A stretch of DNA of 64,000 nt from an uncultured bacterium (GTDB taxonomy: Bacteria; Bacteroidota; Ignavibacteria; Kapaibacteriales; UBA4661). Made by a program: the position numbers and the translations under genes. Numbering within the stretch: the stretch's first letter is position 1; each line of letters starts with the position of its first letter. Below the pieces are notes generated by a model. It was not told the DNA's origin and did not search any database. It worked only from the letters and a program-made list of their open reading frames with translations. Of the stretch, positions 25,792 through 35,792 are shown in pieces. The stretch spans positions 1-64,000 of the forward strand of contig CALCNX010000069.1 of the NCBI GenBank assembly GCA_937899715.1. Direction: 5' to 3'.

Positions 25792-26328
25792 ATGACCAAA
25801 GCGGCTCTTGCGCAAGAAATCATGCGCACTGCGCATCTTACCGGCAACTTCACTCTGCGTTCCGGCGCGATAAGCAACGAATATTTCGACAAATATCTTT
25901 TTGAAAGCAAGCCACAGCTTTTGCGGGCGATTGCAGAACATCTTGCGCCACTTGTGCCAAAGGAAATTGAGGTACTGGCGGGCTTGGAGATGGGCGGCAT
26001 ACCGATTGTAACGGCGCTTTCGCTTGCAACAGGCTTACCAGCTACATTTGTGCGCAAAAAAGCAAAAGATTACGGTACGCGAAAATCTGCCGAAGGCGCG
26101 CAGGTCTATGGCAAAACGGTGCTCGTGATTGAAGACGTGATAACAAGCGGTGGTCAGGTGATTCTGAGCGCTATCGACCTCAAAAATACGGGCGCAAATA
26201 TCCATTCTGTGCTGTGTGTGATTGACCGCGAACAAAGCGGAGCGGAAAAGCTCACCGCAGCAGGGTTGACGATGAACGCCCTCTTTACGATGAGCGAACT
26301 CAAAGCAAGTGTTTCCGAAGGTGCGTAA
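25792..26328 (+). CDS. pyrE: Orotate phosphoribosyltransferase
   Basis: PyrE joins orotate to PRPP to give orotidine monophosphate in pyrimidine synthesis. The 178-residue product has the expected N-terminus (GNFTLRSGAISNEYFDKYLF), the lysine-rich catalytic loop (VRKKAKDYGTRKSAEG) and the PRPP-binding motif VLVIEDVITSGG. Length is slightly short but within the family range. It sits between the penicillin-acylase-like gene and tamB and seems to be an independent housekeeping gene. Confidence 0.93.
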   Translation: MTKAALAQEIMRTAHLTGNFTLRSGAISNEYFDKYLFESKPQLLRAIAEHLAPLVPKEIEVLAGLEMGGIPIVTALSLATGLPATFVRKKAKDYGTRKSAEGAQVYGKTVLVIEDVITSGGQVILSAIDLKNTGANIHSVLCVIDREQSGAEKLTAAGLTMNALFTMSELKASVSEGA

Positions 26329-26364
26329 GCAAGACCTGCTTTTCTACCATATTTACTTTTACCA

Positions 26365-29300
26365 ATGCACGAATTCCACCTCAATCCCTTCTTCGGTGTG
26401 CGTACACGCCGCGTGGTGCGGGTTGTGCTGGGGATTTTGCTGGTTTTTCTTCTCGTCTGCACAACGACTGTGCTGTTGATAGTGAATGTTCCCTTTATGC
26501 GGCAGTGGGTCGTGAAATTTGCTACCGAGCGCATCAATTCTGCTCTGGAAGCGGAACTCACTTTCGATGACTTCAATGGTTCGCTTCTGTACGACCTTAC
26601 ACTGACCAATGTACGCCTTGTCGCGGCGGGTGACACGCTGCTTGCCGCACGGGAACTGAAATTGAGTTACGATATTCAGATGGTATTCGTCAGGCGTATT
26701 GCGCTGAATCATTTGCAGTTCGTGGAGCCGCGTGTACGCTTGCTTAGAGGTATGGATAGTTCGTGGAATTTTGCCCATATTCTAAAGCCGCCCGTGCCCG
26801 GTTCTGCGCCGAAGCCATTTCAATGGACTGTTGCGCTACGCGATGTTTCGATAGTGAATGGCTCGGTCATAACAATAGATTCGTTGCAGTCGCTCACCGA
26901 TGTTTTTCGCAGTGCTTCGCAAAGCCGCTTTAATGCTGCACGGGCGAATATTTCTCATCTCAATCTTGCCCTCTCTGCCCAATTATTTATCAAGAAAAAT
27001 GAGTACGCGGTTTCTCTGCATAATTGCTCGTTTCATGAGGAATCATCGGGGTTAGAGCTACGAAACTGTACGTTCTTTGCCTCCGCCGATACCTCGCGCA
27101 TTGAGGTCAATAACTTTATTCTCCAAACGGCTTTCTCGCACACACGGGCACGACTCATTGCCGAAAAAGTTAATTTCTTTGCAAGCCGCCCTACGTCTGC
27201 CTTCTATCCCGATAGTCTCTCCTCCACATTCCGCAACGCAGAATTTCAACTCGCCATTCATGCGGATTCCGTCAGCGCCTACGAGGTGCAGCGCCTTTTG
27301 CCAGCCGCCGATGCTCTGGGTGACAAACTGGCACTTAATCTCGACACTTACGGCACACTTGAGCAAATTTTTGTTAAGCGGCTTGACATTAAAGGTGTGG
27401 AAGAGAACGATATTCCGCCCATAACGCTCCTTTCTTTGGACGGAACCGTTCTGCAACCTCTCAAACCAAGTGCCCTCAATTATTCCGTGCGGCTCAATCC
27501 CATGCGCCTCAGTGCTGCCGACGTGCGCCGATATCTGCCGCGTGTGCCGATGCCCAATCTAAGCGGGCTAGGGACGCTTGCGCTGGAACGCGGAACGCTG
27601 CAAGGTACGCTGCAAACTCTTACTGCGAATGTTCGCGCCGCCAGTGCTGCCGGCAATGTGGAGACCGATTGCAAATTGAGCTGGCATGATACGCTGCGTT
27701 ACGAAGCCTCGCTCACAACAGAGCGCCTCAACCTTGCTGCCATCACGCAGAACAGCGAATTACAAAGCAATTTGAACACGAAAATTAACCTCACGGGGCA
27801 AGGTGCGACCTTGGCAGCACTCATCGCAAAGGTACACGTAGAAGCCTCTCCGTCGGATATTGCCGGGCGGAGTTTTGATGAGCTTGTGCTTGATGCCAAC
27901 GCGCATGACGGAGGAGTTATCACCATTTCGTCATTGAATGTGCATTGGAACAAAGCTGCGGACTTTTTAGCGGAAGACAATGCCGGAGAAACAGTTGCGC
28001 GAGAAAGTGATGCTGATAACATTCACAATCTTCATACGCTTCCCGCCGCCGAACTCTGGGCAAATGGCTGGGTGAACTTGCAAAACCCCGCGTCGCCCTC
28101 CTACAAACTGGATGCACGGGCAATGCACCTCGACCTCAGCCGTATTCTGCTTGTGTCTGATGCGGCTACGGACGCTTCCTTCACGCTGAACGTGCTGGGA
28201 AGCGGTTTTGGGGCAGATAGTCTGCGCGGTTCGCTTAATCTTGTGGCGCAAGAATTTATTACGCCCAAAAAAGCCTTCGACCCCTTTAGCATAAAAGCAC
28301 GTTTGGAACATCTGCCGACATCCCAAAACCCGCTCTACCGCGAGTTTCATTTGAACTCCGAGCTTGCAGAGGCTCATTTGAAGGGTGTCTTTACGATGCC
28401 CGATTTTATCTCTTCTTTTGCGCACACGGTGGACAACTCGATTTTTCTGGTACGCCGCAAATACCACGTGATTCGTGATTCCCTCCAAGCCACAACCTAC
28501 AATGGTTTGTACCGCCCACGCCCGGAGCGTCTGAAACCACTTGATGTCGAATTTGTCCTGAAGCCGCACGACCTCACAATTTCTCGTCTTTTTAGCGGTT
28601 TTGCAAAAATTCAGTGCATCGGCGATATTCGTGGCGCAATGCAGGGTAATACGCATGATTACACGTTCCGTCTGGATTCATCGTCCAGAATTGATGAATT
28701 TTTCTATACCGACGGATTTACGCAGGTTAATTTTGCCGACACACGGCTTCAAGCATCGTTCCACAGCGTTGTCAGTGGCGATTCGCTCAATGTTGTGGCT
28801 GCTTCCGCTCGCATTCGGTCGGATTCGGTCTTTCGGTTTAATGATTTTGTGTTCCGCCGCACCACAGCCGAAGGCGATTACAGAAACAATGTATTTGCAT
28901 TTGACGTGAAATCGGTATGGGACGATAGTCTGCTTGCGTTCTACACAAAAGCACGGCTGGACATGAATACGAAAGATGCATCGTTTGTGCTGGATAGCGC
29001 ATGGATGCTCTATCGCAGCAATATGGAATGGTCAAGTATCGGGAAAATTACCAGTGTTTTGAATAAAGAAGGCTTGCTTGTGGAGAACATGGCGCTCCGC
29101 CGCCCGAAGGCTGAAACCGTGTATCTGAGCGGTTTGGTGTGGTTCGACCATTTTTCTAATGCCCTTCTGACCGTAGAATCTATGCCGCTTCAAGACATTA
29201 ACCGTCTTTTTCCGCCTGCAAACCGTATTCCTACGCTCGAACCGCTTCGTGGTACATTGGAGCGCATGGAATGTCGCCTTTCGGGATTACCTGCTAATCC

Positions 29301-31314
29301 GCAACTGAGCTTGCTTCTGAACTCCTCCAACGTGTTTTACAACGGCACGTATTTAGGGCGGTGTAGTATTTCGGCGACCCATCAGGATTCTACGGTGCGA
29401 GGCACGGCAGAGATACAGAATCCACTCTTGATGAATGACACGCTCCATACGCTGAAAATCCGCGCCAAATCGCTCCCGCTCAATCTTTGTTTCACTGAAA
29501 CCTCTGAACGCCTCGTGAATGGCAAGCCTATCGAAATTCTTTTTGATGCCGAGCAGCTTCCGCTTGGCGCGGTGGACGTTTTCGTGCCGGGCATCACAAA
29601 TTTGCAAGGTTATGCCGACGCGCACTTCACTATCACCGGCACTACGCCAGAGAATATCATGTATCGCGGAAATGCCGTTATTCCACGTGCGTCGTTTGTT
29701 TTTGAGGCTACCAATCTCAAGTATTATATCGAAGGCAAGGCAAGTCTGCTGAACCGCACCGTTACGGTCGAGAATGCAACTATCGCTAATGACCCGCTTG
29801 ATTACGCACGTGGACGGGCACTTGCGAATGGGACTATTACGGTGAACGGTTTTGATATTACAGGATTCGATATTACCGCTCGTGTACCGCAGCAGGGCTT
29901 GTTTGTGCTTGGTAATGCCTCGCGTATCCCGAATCCGCAGCTTTTTGGCGATGTTATTATGTCCACAGGCGATAAGCCGCTTCATTTCTATGGTTCACTG
30001 GAAAAGCCGTTTTTACGCGGCGACGTAAATATTCTGGAAGCAAAAATCAATTTCCCTGAAATTAAAAGTGTGAAAACAGAAAATAAGCTCTTTTGCTTTG
30101 AAACGGTGACCAGAGAACGTGGCGGACTCACCACCAGTGCCCGCGACTGTAATCAGCAGGAATACGCCCTGCTCATGCCGCCTTCGTCATCATCCGATTC
30201 TGCGAAGGGCGCAACACGTCTCAGTGCTGCCGAACTTGCGACCTTAGCGACGGAAGACATTATTAAAGCGCAAAATGAAAATGCAACCTCGCATCCGGCG
30301 GACTCGAATGTAAGCGCTCTCAAAATGGTCTCGTCGGAAAAGCTACGGGCGCAGAGTGAGCAAGAAAACAACACGCAGACTAACAGCGGTATTGCTGAAG
30401 AGCGCTCCCGTCTTAGCTTCGCCGATAAGATAGATTACGCGCTGAATGTGAATTTGCGAGGGAATTTTTCGGTTACAATGGACTGGGGACCTTTTGAACA
30501 ACTTGTCGCCAATCTTGCACAAGAAAATACCGACCAGCCCCTTCGCTATGTCAAAACTCCCGACGCACCCGATGAGCACAAACTGTTTGGCGATTTGATT
30601 TTGCGCGAGGGATCCACGTACAAGTATTACCGCGTCTTCACAGCCTCCGGCAAACTCGCTTTCAATACGGGTGCAATGAGCAATCCACGTTTGAATCTCA
30701 ACGCACTTTTGCGTGGACAGCGTACCATTGCTGACCGCAACGGTACGAGCGAATACATTGTCAATCTTGGCATCACTGGCACAAAGAAGGCACCAACGCT
30801 GAAAATGAATTATTTGGTAGATAATGTGCCGGGTGTGGGCGATTCAACCAAAATTCAAAACGATGCAATTATGCTCCTTCTCTTTGGTCGGACGCAGGAT
30901 GAGTTTGCTCTTGGAAGTGGCTTGGGTGGGGTCACGCAGAACTATTCGTCGTCGCTGGCTTCGCGCCTTCTGACCGACCTTCTACAAGGCACCGGGGTTG
31001 TGCGCAGTGCCGATATTTCCTTTGGCGGCGGGCGGACAGGAGGCTTACCGCTCGACCTTTCGCAAGCACGAGTGCAATTTACAGGAGAAATTAGTAATTT
31101 AGGGGTTCTCTGGCAAGTAGCGAATGATTTTGGCACGAATACGCCGAATACGAGTTTTTCGATAGATATTCCCTTCCGCAGTTTTCTCGACCAAGAACTT
31201 TTCCGAAACATCGTGCTCCAAATTACCCGTTCTTCTGCAATGTCCAATTCAAGCGTGTTCTTGCGGCAGCAGCGCGAATGGGAAGTGAAGATTGGTTCGC
31301 GGAATTCGTGGTAA
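26365..31314 (+). CDS. tamB: TamB-like translocation/assembly and lipid-transport protein
   Basis: This 1649-residue protein is anchored in the inner membrane by one helix (about residues 17-43) and extends through the periplasm as a long beta-groove. TamB/DUF490 proteins help insert outer-membrane proteins and move phospholipids to the outer membrane. The N-terminal part (FATERINSALEAELTFDDFNGSL) and the C-terminal domain (GDLILREGSTYKYYRVFTASG ... NPRLNLNALLRGQRTI ... DAIMLLLFGRTQDEF ... FGGGRTGG) are typical. A disordered Ser/Glu/Asn-rich insert lies at about 1265-1355. No tamA neighbour is present in the window, as is common in this group. Confidence 0.87.
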   Translation: MHEFHLNPFFGVRTRRVVRVVLGILLVFLLVCTTTVLLIVNVPFMRQWVVKFATERINSALEAELTFDDFNGSLLYDLTLTNVRLVAAGDTLLAARELKLSYDIQMVFVRRIALNHLQFVEPRVRLLRGMDSSWNFAHILKPPVPGSAPKPFQWTVALRDVSIVNGSVITIDSLQSLTDVFRSASQSRFNAARANISHLNLALSAQLFIKKNEYAVSLHNCSFHEESSGLELRNCTFFASADTSRIEVNNFILQTAFSHTRARLIAEKVNFFASRPTSAFYPDSLSSTFRNAEFQLAIHADSVSAYEVQRLLPAADALGDKLALNLDTYGTLEQIFVKRLDIKGVEENDIPPITLLSLDGTVLQPLKPSALNYSVRLNPMRLSAADVRRYLPRVPMPNLSGLGTLALERGTLQGTLQTLTANVRAASAAGNVETDCKLSWHDTLRYEASLTTERLNLAAITQNSELQSNLNTKINLTGQGATLAALIAKVHVEASPSDIAGRSFDELVLDANAHDGGVITISSLNVHWNKAADFLAEDNAGETVARESDADNIHNLHTLPAAELWANGWVNLQNPASPSYKLDARAMHLDLSRILLVSDAATDASFTLNVLGSGFGADSLRGSLNLVAQEFITPKKAFDPFSIKARLEHLPTSQNPLYREFHLNSELAEAHLKGVFTMPDFISSFAHTVDNSIFLVRRKYHVIRDSLQATTYNGLYRPRPERLKPLDVEFVLKPHDLTISRLFSGFAKIQCIGDIRGAMQGNTHDYTFRLDSSSRIDEFFYTDGFTQVNFADTRLQASFHSVVSGDSLNVVAASARIRSDSVFRFNDFVFRRTTAEGDYRNNVFAFDVKSVWDDSLLAFYTKARLDMNTKDASFVLDSAWMLYRSNMEWSSIGKITSVLNKEGLLVENMALRRPKAETVYLSGLVWFDHFSNALLTVESMPLQDINRLFPPANRIPTLEPLRGTLERMECRLSGLPANPQLSLLLNSSNVFYNGTYLGRCSISATHQDSTVRGTAEIQNPLLMNDTLHTLKIRAKSLPLNLCFTETSERLVNGKPIEILFDAEQLPLGAVDVFVPGITNLQGYADAHFTITGTTPENIMYRGNAVIPRASFVFEATNLKYYIEGKASLLNRTVTVENATIANDPLDYARGRALANGTITVNGFDITGFDITARVPQQGLFVLGNASRIPNPQLFGDVIMSTGDKPLHFYGSLEKPFLRGDVNILEAKINFPEIKSVKTENKLFCFETVTRERGGLTTSARDCNQQEYALLMPPSSSSDSAKGATRLSAAELATLATEDIIKAQNENATSHPADSNVSALKMVSSEKLRAQSEQENNTQTNSGIAEERSRLSFADKIDYALNVNLRGNFSVTMDWGPFEQLVANLAQENTDQPLRYVKTPDAPDEHKLFGDLILREGSTYKYYRVFTASGKLAFNTGAMSNPRLNLNALLRGQRTIADRNGTSEYIVNLGITGTKKAPTLKMNYLVDNVPGVGDSTKIQNDAIMLLLFGRTQDEFALGSGLGGVTQNYSSSLASRLLTDLLQGTGVVRSADISFGGGRTGGLPLDLSQARVQFTGEISNLGVLWQVANDFGTNTPNTSFSIDIPFRSFLDQELFRNIVLQITRSSAMSNSSVFLRQQREWEVKIGSRNSW

Positions 31315-31337
31315 GCGTGGCATTTGCTGAAATGGTT

Positions 31338-32096
31338 TTACTTGATAGTTACATTCGGCAAAAGCTCTTTAATGCGCAGCAATTCTACATCCGAAAAAAG
31401 ATTTCCACTGAGACGTAGCTCGCGCAAATTGACAAGATTCTCAATGCCAAGCGGAAGCGTGGTAAGATTGTTGCCCGTCAAATCAAGAATGATAAGACTG
31501 GAAAGTTTACCGACTTCAGGCGGAAGAGTTTCGATTTGATTATTGTCTAAGTACAATTCTCGTAAATGCCGCAGCCATCCAATGCTGGGCGGAATATAGG
31601 TCAGATAATTCCGGCTCAAATATAAAACTTGAACATTAGCCATACTGCCAATAAGCGAGGGAATATCTTCTAATTCGTTATCACTAATGTCAAAAAGGTG
31701 CATATTGACGAGTTTACCAATATCTGCGGGGAGCTTGCTAATGCGATTACGTCGTGCGTAGAAGGTTTGCAGATTCGTCAAATTCCCGATGCTTGTCGGC
31801 AGCCCGCGAAGATTGTTACGGTTCAAATACAACTCTTGCAAATTGTACAAGTCCGCAATTTTAGGCGTAAGGTCGTTCAGCTTATGTATGTCGAGGTCAA
31901 GACGAAAAACGTGGTCTCTGTCCTCAAATGCTTTATCAAGTGCTTTGTAGATAGGAAGTGCCGCCAGTTGTGCAGAATCCAGTATTTTTGACGGCTTAGG
32001 TGATGAGCCTTGTGCCAACGCAGTATGCGGCAACACCGTAACAGCAGAAATGGCGGTTATGACAAAAATAATGCTCAACAATCGTTTGTTTATCAT
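31338..32096 (-). CDS. Exported leucine-rich-repeat protein, seven 23-residue repeats
   Basis: This 252-residue protein has a signal peptide (MINKRLLSIIFVITAISAVT ... ALAQ). After a short linker there are seven leucine-rich repeats of exactly 23 residues each, of the form L-x-x-LP-x-x-IG-x-L-x-x-L-x-x-L-x-L-x-x-N. No catalytic domain or membrane anchor follows, so it probably binds a partner in the periplasm or outside the cell. The ATG at 32096 has GAGGA upstream and is preferred to the TTG at 32117. The gene starts 24 bp after the CreD-like gene stops, on the same strand, so the two probably form one transcript. Confidence 0.82.
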   Translation of the reverse strand: MINKRLLSIIFVITAISAVTVLPHTALAQGSSPKPSKILDSAQLAALPIYKALDKAFEDRDHVFRLDLDIHKLNDLTPKIADLYNLQELYLNRNNLRGLPTSIGNLTNLQTFYARRNRISKLPADIGKLVNMHLFDISDNELEDIPSLIGSMANVQVLYLSRNYLTYIPPSIGWLRHLRELYLDNNQIETLPPEVGKLSSLIILDLTGNNLTTLPLGIENLVNLRELRLSGNLFSDVELLRIKELLPNVTIK

Positions 32097-32120
32097 GGGA
32101 ATCCTCAGCAACTTCAATAA

Positions 32121-33491
32121 TTATGGTTGTTCCGTGTCGGGGGCTTGTTCTTCAATGATGGGTTCTGTGTCTGTTTTCGCAATAGCGAACCAGTCTATTT
32201 TGCGCGTTACATACATCACGACCGCTAATATCACAAACAGACCGATACTGCCCAAAAGTAAGGCGTAATCTTGCAACTGCAAAATAACAAACAAAAATCC
32301 ATACAAAATTGTTAATATCCCAAAAATAATCAACGTGGCGCGATTATTTGCCAAAACGCTGCGCGTGTAGAGCGTGATAAGCGCGATTGTGGCTATGCTT
32401 GTCGTCCAATATGCTTTGTTGAAACTGAACTGCTCCGAGAGCGAAAGCAAAAGCGTGTAGAAAATCACCAGTGCAAGTCCGATAAGCACATACTGAATCG
32501 GATGAATGACGCGTCGTGTGAGCACTTCCACCATAAAAAACGCCAAAAAAGTCAGCGACAGGAACATAATGGCGTACTTTGCCGTACGCATCGTCTTTTG
32601 ATATTCGTCTATTGCCGGAATGAGCTTCACACCGAAGGTGGATTCCTTGATGACATAAGCGTTGCCAGTCCAGACTTGCGGATAATTGCGATTCAGGTGC
32701 AAAACTTTCCATGCGGCGGTGAACTTCTGCGGTGTAACATCGCGGCTTTCGGGCAAGTATGCACCGATAAAGCTGGGATTGCCCCATGCCGCTTCCACAC
32801 TGACGTTTGTTTCGCGTCCGACGGGCGCGAAGGCAAGTGTGGTGCTGCCGTTCAGGTCAAGCTCAAGAGTGAAGTCTGCTTTATCTTTGCCGCCAATTTT
32901 GGGGCGAATGGTTATACCCTGCTCCAGTGCTTGCGTGGAGAGGAGTCCGGGATTGGCGGCATATTTTTTGCCGTTATAGCTCACGCTTATACTTTCCTTG
33001 ATGCCCTTCAGGTCGCTGATACCAAGCGATACGGCTGCTTCATCCCATAAAATTGCGTCGGGGTCAACGCTGATATCCGCCATGCCACTCATGAGGAATG
33101 TACCTTTGATGACAATTTTAGAACGGTACAAAATCACTTGATAAATGCCGCGATACCGTACTTCCGGCGTGAGGACGGTTGTAACGGCAAGGCTTTCGGG
33201 TAGGATGTGAATATAGTCCGTTACTTCTTCCATAAAGGAGGAAACGACACCCTTGTCGTTTGTGCGCTCTTGGCGGACGAGGTTTCTATAAGGAATTTCG
33301 AGGATGGGTCCCGTAATTGTCTGGCTGCCACCCCATTTTGCGCTCACCTCCGTAATTGCTTCCTCGCGCCGTGCCTCTCTCTCAGTGATGAGGCTTTCGA
33401 CAAAGGAGACGGGAATAAGCATGAGTAATGTCAGGACGGCAATAATAATCATCCGTAGCCCGACCGAGTTTTTGAAGAAGCGTGTAAGCAT
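32121..33491 (-). CDS. creD: CreD-like inner-membrane protein
   Basis: This 456-residue membrane protein has the CreD (cell-envelope integrity) layout. There is one N-terminal helix (about residues 13-33), then a large periplasmic domain beginning REEAITEVSAKWGGSQTITGPILEIPY and containing RGIYQVILYRSKIVIKGTF. A cluster of five or six helices lies from about residue 305 to 430 (for example YAIMFLSLTFLAFFMVEVLT and HPIQYVLIGLALVIFYTLLLSLSE). In E. coli, creD belongs to the CreBC regulon, and its mutation or overexpression affects envelope and beta-lactam phenotypes. No creBC neighbours are here. It is followed directly by the leucine-rich-repeat gene. Confidence 0.88.
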   Translation of the reverse strand: MLTRFFKNSVGLRMIIIAVLTLLMLIPVSFVESLITEREARREEAITEVSAKWGGSQTITGPILEIPYRNLVRQERTNDKGVVSSFMEEVTDYIHILPESLAVTTVLTPEVRYRGIYQVILYRSKIVIKGTFLMSGMADISVDPDAILWDEAAVSLGISDLKGIKESISVSYNGKKYAANPGLLSTQALEQGITIRPKIGGKDKADFTLELDLNGSTTLAFAPVGRETNVSVEAAWGNPSFIGAYLPESRDVTPQKFTAAWKVLHLNRNYPQVWTGNAYVIKESTFGVKLIPAIDEYQKTMRTAKYAIMFLSLTFLAFFMVEVLTRRVIHPIQYVLIGLALVIFYTLLLSLSEQFSFNKAYWTTSIATIALITLYTRSVLANNRATLIIFGILTILYGFLFVILQLQDYALLLGSIGLFVILAVVMYVTRKIDWFAIAKTDTEPIIEEQAPDTEQP

Positions 33492-33554
33492 AGTCTTGGC
33501 TGGATAAGGAGTGACTGAACAAAAATTGTGATTCCTTGAAGCAATAGTCTGGGC

Positions 33555-33685
33555 ATTACCTTCAACTGGAGTGCGGAATTTTAATTCCGCAAAAATATAT
33601 CCAGTATTGAAGCGGGGTTGTGAGTGCTCGCGGAATTAAAATTCCGCACTCCATCCGAAATGTCCAGACTACTGTTGAAGGTAAT
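33555..33685. repeat. Nested palindromic repeat element, MITE- or BIME-like
   Basis: The outer ends are ATTACCTTCAAC (33555-33566) and its exact reverse complement (33674-33685). Inside, a 23-base arm at 33568-33590 is the exact reverse complement of 33630-33652. Each arm is itself palindromic around GCGGAATT...AATTCCGC. It fills the gap between the creD-like gene and the PilM-like gene. It has no coding capacity. Confidence 0.75.
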
Positions 33686-33697
33686 CCCTGTTTTATT

Positions 33698-34768
33698 TCA
33701 AGCGCTCATGCGCTGCGGTTGACGCTGCGAGGGCAGATTGGAGGACAAGATAATTCCTGCGTGTATTTCGGGCAAAGCCGCGCCGACGGTTGGTACCAGA
33801 ATATGTGCCACACGCGAAGCGTACTCTTGGAGACGTGTGTCGAGCGTGGTACTCATGCGCCGAAGCGGGTTGAGGCGCTTTGTGGGTATTGATAAAACAG
33901 CAGAAGCCTCGTCGAAGGCAGTCTTAGTGAGATCGGCACCAAAAAAATATATATTGTCAATCGCTGCCTGAACTGATTCTGAAGCCTCTGAAAGGACTTC
34001 ATTGCAGATATGACCAAATCCGTTTTTTAATAGCATTTCGTCTTCGGAAAGAGTATCGCTCAAAGGTACAGCATGATTGCTGCGTTCAGCTTTTTCAGCA
34101 GCATTGTGCAGCGCTTGACTGAGCGCCTCTTCGAGGGAAATTGTGGCTGTGTGCAAAAGAACGCTGTTGCGAACAATGCTAACATCCATAAACCCATGCT
34201 GAACACTGCACAGCGCTGTCACGGAGCGCTCTTCGGGGTAACTATGGACAAAAGCAGTATGTGCTGACGTTTGCGCCGAGACGAATCGTTGCAAATCCGC
34301 ACCCAGTAGCGTGGAGGCGTGTTCTGCAACTCCCGTGATGGTGCGTGATACTAAGACCGACATGGCTGTAAAAGGGTTTGATGCGAAGCCGTATAATGGG
34401 TAAATTGTCGCTAAAAATTGCGATGGGTCGTATGCGGGCAAGTGCTCACTTGCTTCAAGGCGTACAATACGGCGAAGTTCATCAGTAGTAAGCGTGTTAG
34501 AATAAGGGATTTGATGCGACAAAACACTTTCCATCGTCATGGCAATACCAAGAGAGCGAGCTTTTCCGGCTATGGGGCGCAGAATTTCTTCAAGTTCGAG
34601 CATGGCGGGCGAATCCAACGCTTCGGTGAGCGGGCGCGTCCAGTCGAATGTCTGCGATGTAGCGTTCAGGTAGGTGAGCGCCAGTCCGCTTTCGTGGGAT
34701 TCAAACAGCGCACAGTATGTACGGTAGCTGTCGAAGTAGAGTGTTGCAATGGTCGAGCCTATAAGCAT
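33698..34768 (-). CDS. PilM/FtsA-like actin-fold protein, function unknown
   Basis: This is a 356-residue soluble protein with no signal peptide. It resembles PilM-type pilus-assembly ATPases: an N-terminal strand with a specific-residue start (MLIGSTIATLYFDSY), a TTDELRRIVRLEASEHLP segment like the PilM lipid- or partner-binding region, a central ADLQRFVSAQTSAH segment and a C-terminal domain. A clear ATP-binding phosphate motif is not obvious. No pilN, pilO or secretin genes are adjacent, so its partners would have to be elsewhere. The call is tentative; another ASKHA-fold protein is possible. Confidence 0.45.
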   Translation of the reverse strand: MLIGSTIATLYFDSYRTYCALFESHESGLALTYLNATSQTFDWTRPLTEALDSPAMLELEEILRPIAGKARSLGIAMTMESVLSHQIPYSNTLTTDELRRIVRLEASEHLPAYDPSQFLATIYPLYGFASNPFTAMSVLVSRTITGVAEHASTLLGADLQRFVSAQTSAHTAFVHSYPEERSVTALCSVQHGFMDVSIVRNSVLLHTATISLEEALSQALHNAAEKAERSNHAVPLSDTLSEDEMLLKNGFGHICNEVLSEASESVQAAIDNIYFFGADLTKTAFDEASAVLSIPTKRLNPLRRMSTTLDTRLQEYASRVAHILVPTVGAALPEIHAGIILSSNLPSQRQPQRMSA

Positions 34769-35041
34769 ATACCCTCAATTGTTCATACAAAAAAGTTCGC
34801 AAAACAGCGATTATGAGATGAATAACCGATAATGACAGAACTGCGCGATGAACGCCCGTAAAATAGCGTTTCTTCTACGAAAATCCATCCTGAAAATGGA
34901 AATGTGCAAAACTTCTTTGATACTTCACAAATAGCATCCCCAAAAGAAAACACCTCATTCCTATCCAGTGCAAAGTGCTTATTAAAAATGTATGCCAAAT
35001 TTTTTTTTCTCTAACTACGACGGTTTGCGTAAATTCGGCGA

Positions 35042-35683
35042 ATGAAAAATATACTTTCCTCATATATCTCTCTCTTCCGCTCGGCGTTTCTCCTTGCGTT
35101 TGTGGTCGTTATGGTGATGACGCTTGCACCAAGGCAGCTTTGTGCCCAATATTGGCACGCCGGTATTTATCAGGGCGTATCAATTGCACAACGTGGACTC
35201 GTGGGCAACACCAACCAATTGAACTGGATACCCTCCCTTGCCATTCATTACTTCCCCAAAAATAATCCGATTATTTTGGGTGGTTCTTTGTCTATGCAGT
35301 TCTTTAACCCTTCTGAAGCTGCACGTAAACAGGGTGAAAATTTTGAACTATTGGTCTTCCCACTTTCGATGTGTTTTCAGTTTCTCCTCCTGCCCGAACC
35401 GCCATTTCGTCCTTATTACGGCATAGAAACAGGCGCGGCGTGGTATCGGTATCGCTTTTTCAATAAAGAACGCGAAATAGGGCAGGACAATAACATTGGG
35501 CTAATGATAACGCCAAATGTGGGCGTGAAGGTAGAAATTTTTGAGGATTTGGATATTGACCTGAATGTCCGCTATCAGTTTCTTTTCCACGAGCGTCTTG
35601 AGTGGGGTAGCGCGGGACAAGCAACACAAGGATATAACATTCTGAACATTTCGCTCGGGCTGAATTATCAGTTGTTTCGTTAG
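35042..35683 (+). CDS. Small outer-membrane beta-barrel protein
   Basis: This 213-residue protein has a signal peptide (about residues 1-35, ending QLCAQ). The rest shows the alternating hydrophobic pattern of an eight-strand-type barrel: IPSLAIHYFP, IILGGSLSMQFF, PFRPYYGIETGAAWYRYRFF, GLMITPNVGVKVEIF, LDIDLNVRYQFLF. It ends NISLGLNYQLFR. It is probably a minor outer-membrane protein of unknown function. It lies 273 bp from the divergent PilM-like gene and 109 bp before the start of the poly-C lipoprotein gene. The intergenic region before it contains a nine-T run and no assignable promoter. Confidence 0.65.
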   Translation: MKNILSSYISLFRSAFLLAFVVVMVMTLAPRQLCAQYWHAGIYQGVSIAQRGLVGNTNQLNWIPSLAIHYFPKNNPIILGGSLSMQFFNPSEAARKQGENFELLVFPLSMCFQFLLLPEPPFRPYYGIETGAAWYRYRFFNKEREIGQDNNIGLMITPNVGVKVEIFEDLDIDLNVRYQFLFHERLEWGSAGQATQGYNILNISLGLNYQLFR

Positions 35684-35792
35684 GATTGATACTATGCTGC
35701 GACCCGATGTTATGGAAAAAATATTTGCTTGAAATTAGTCTGTTTCGTAGGTTTGAAGTCTAGTCTCTTTTTTTTAATTTATTGGAGTTTCA

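Noticed and set aside
35000..35008. Nine-T run before the beta-barrel gene as a possible promoter length switch
   Set aside because: No promoter elements with matching spacing flank it, and T runs of this size are common in AT-rich gaps.
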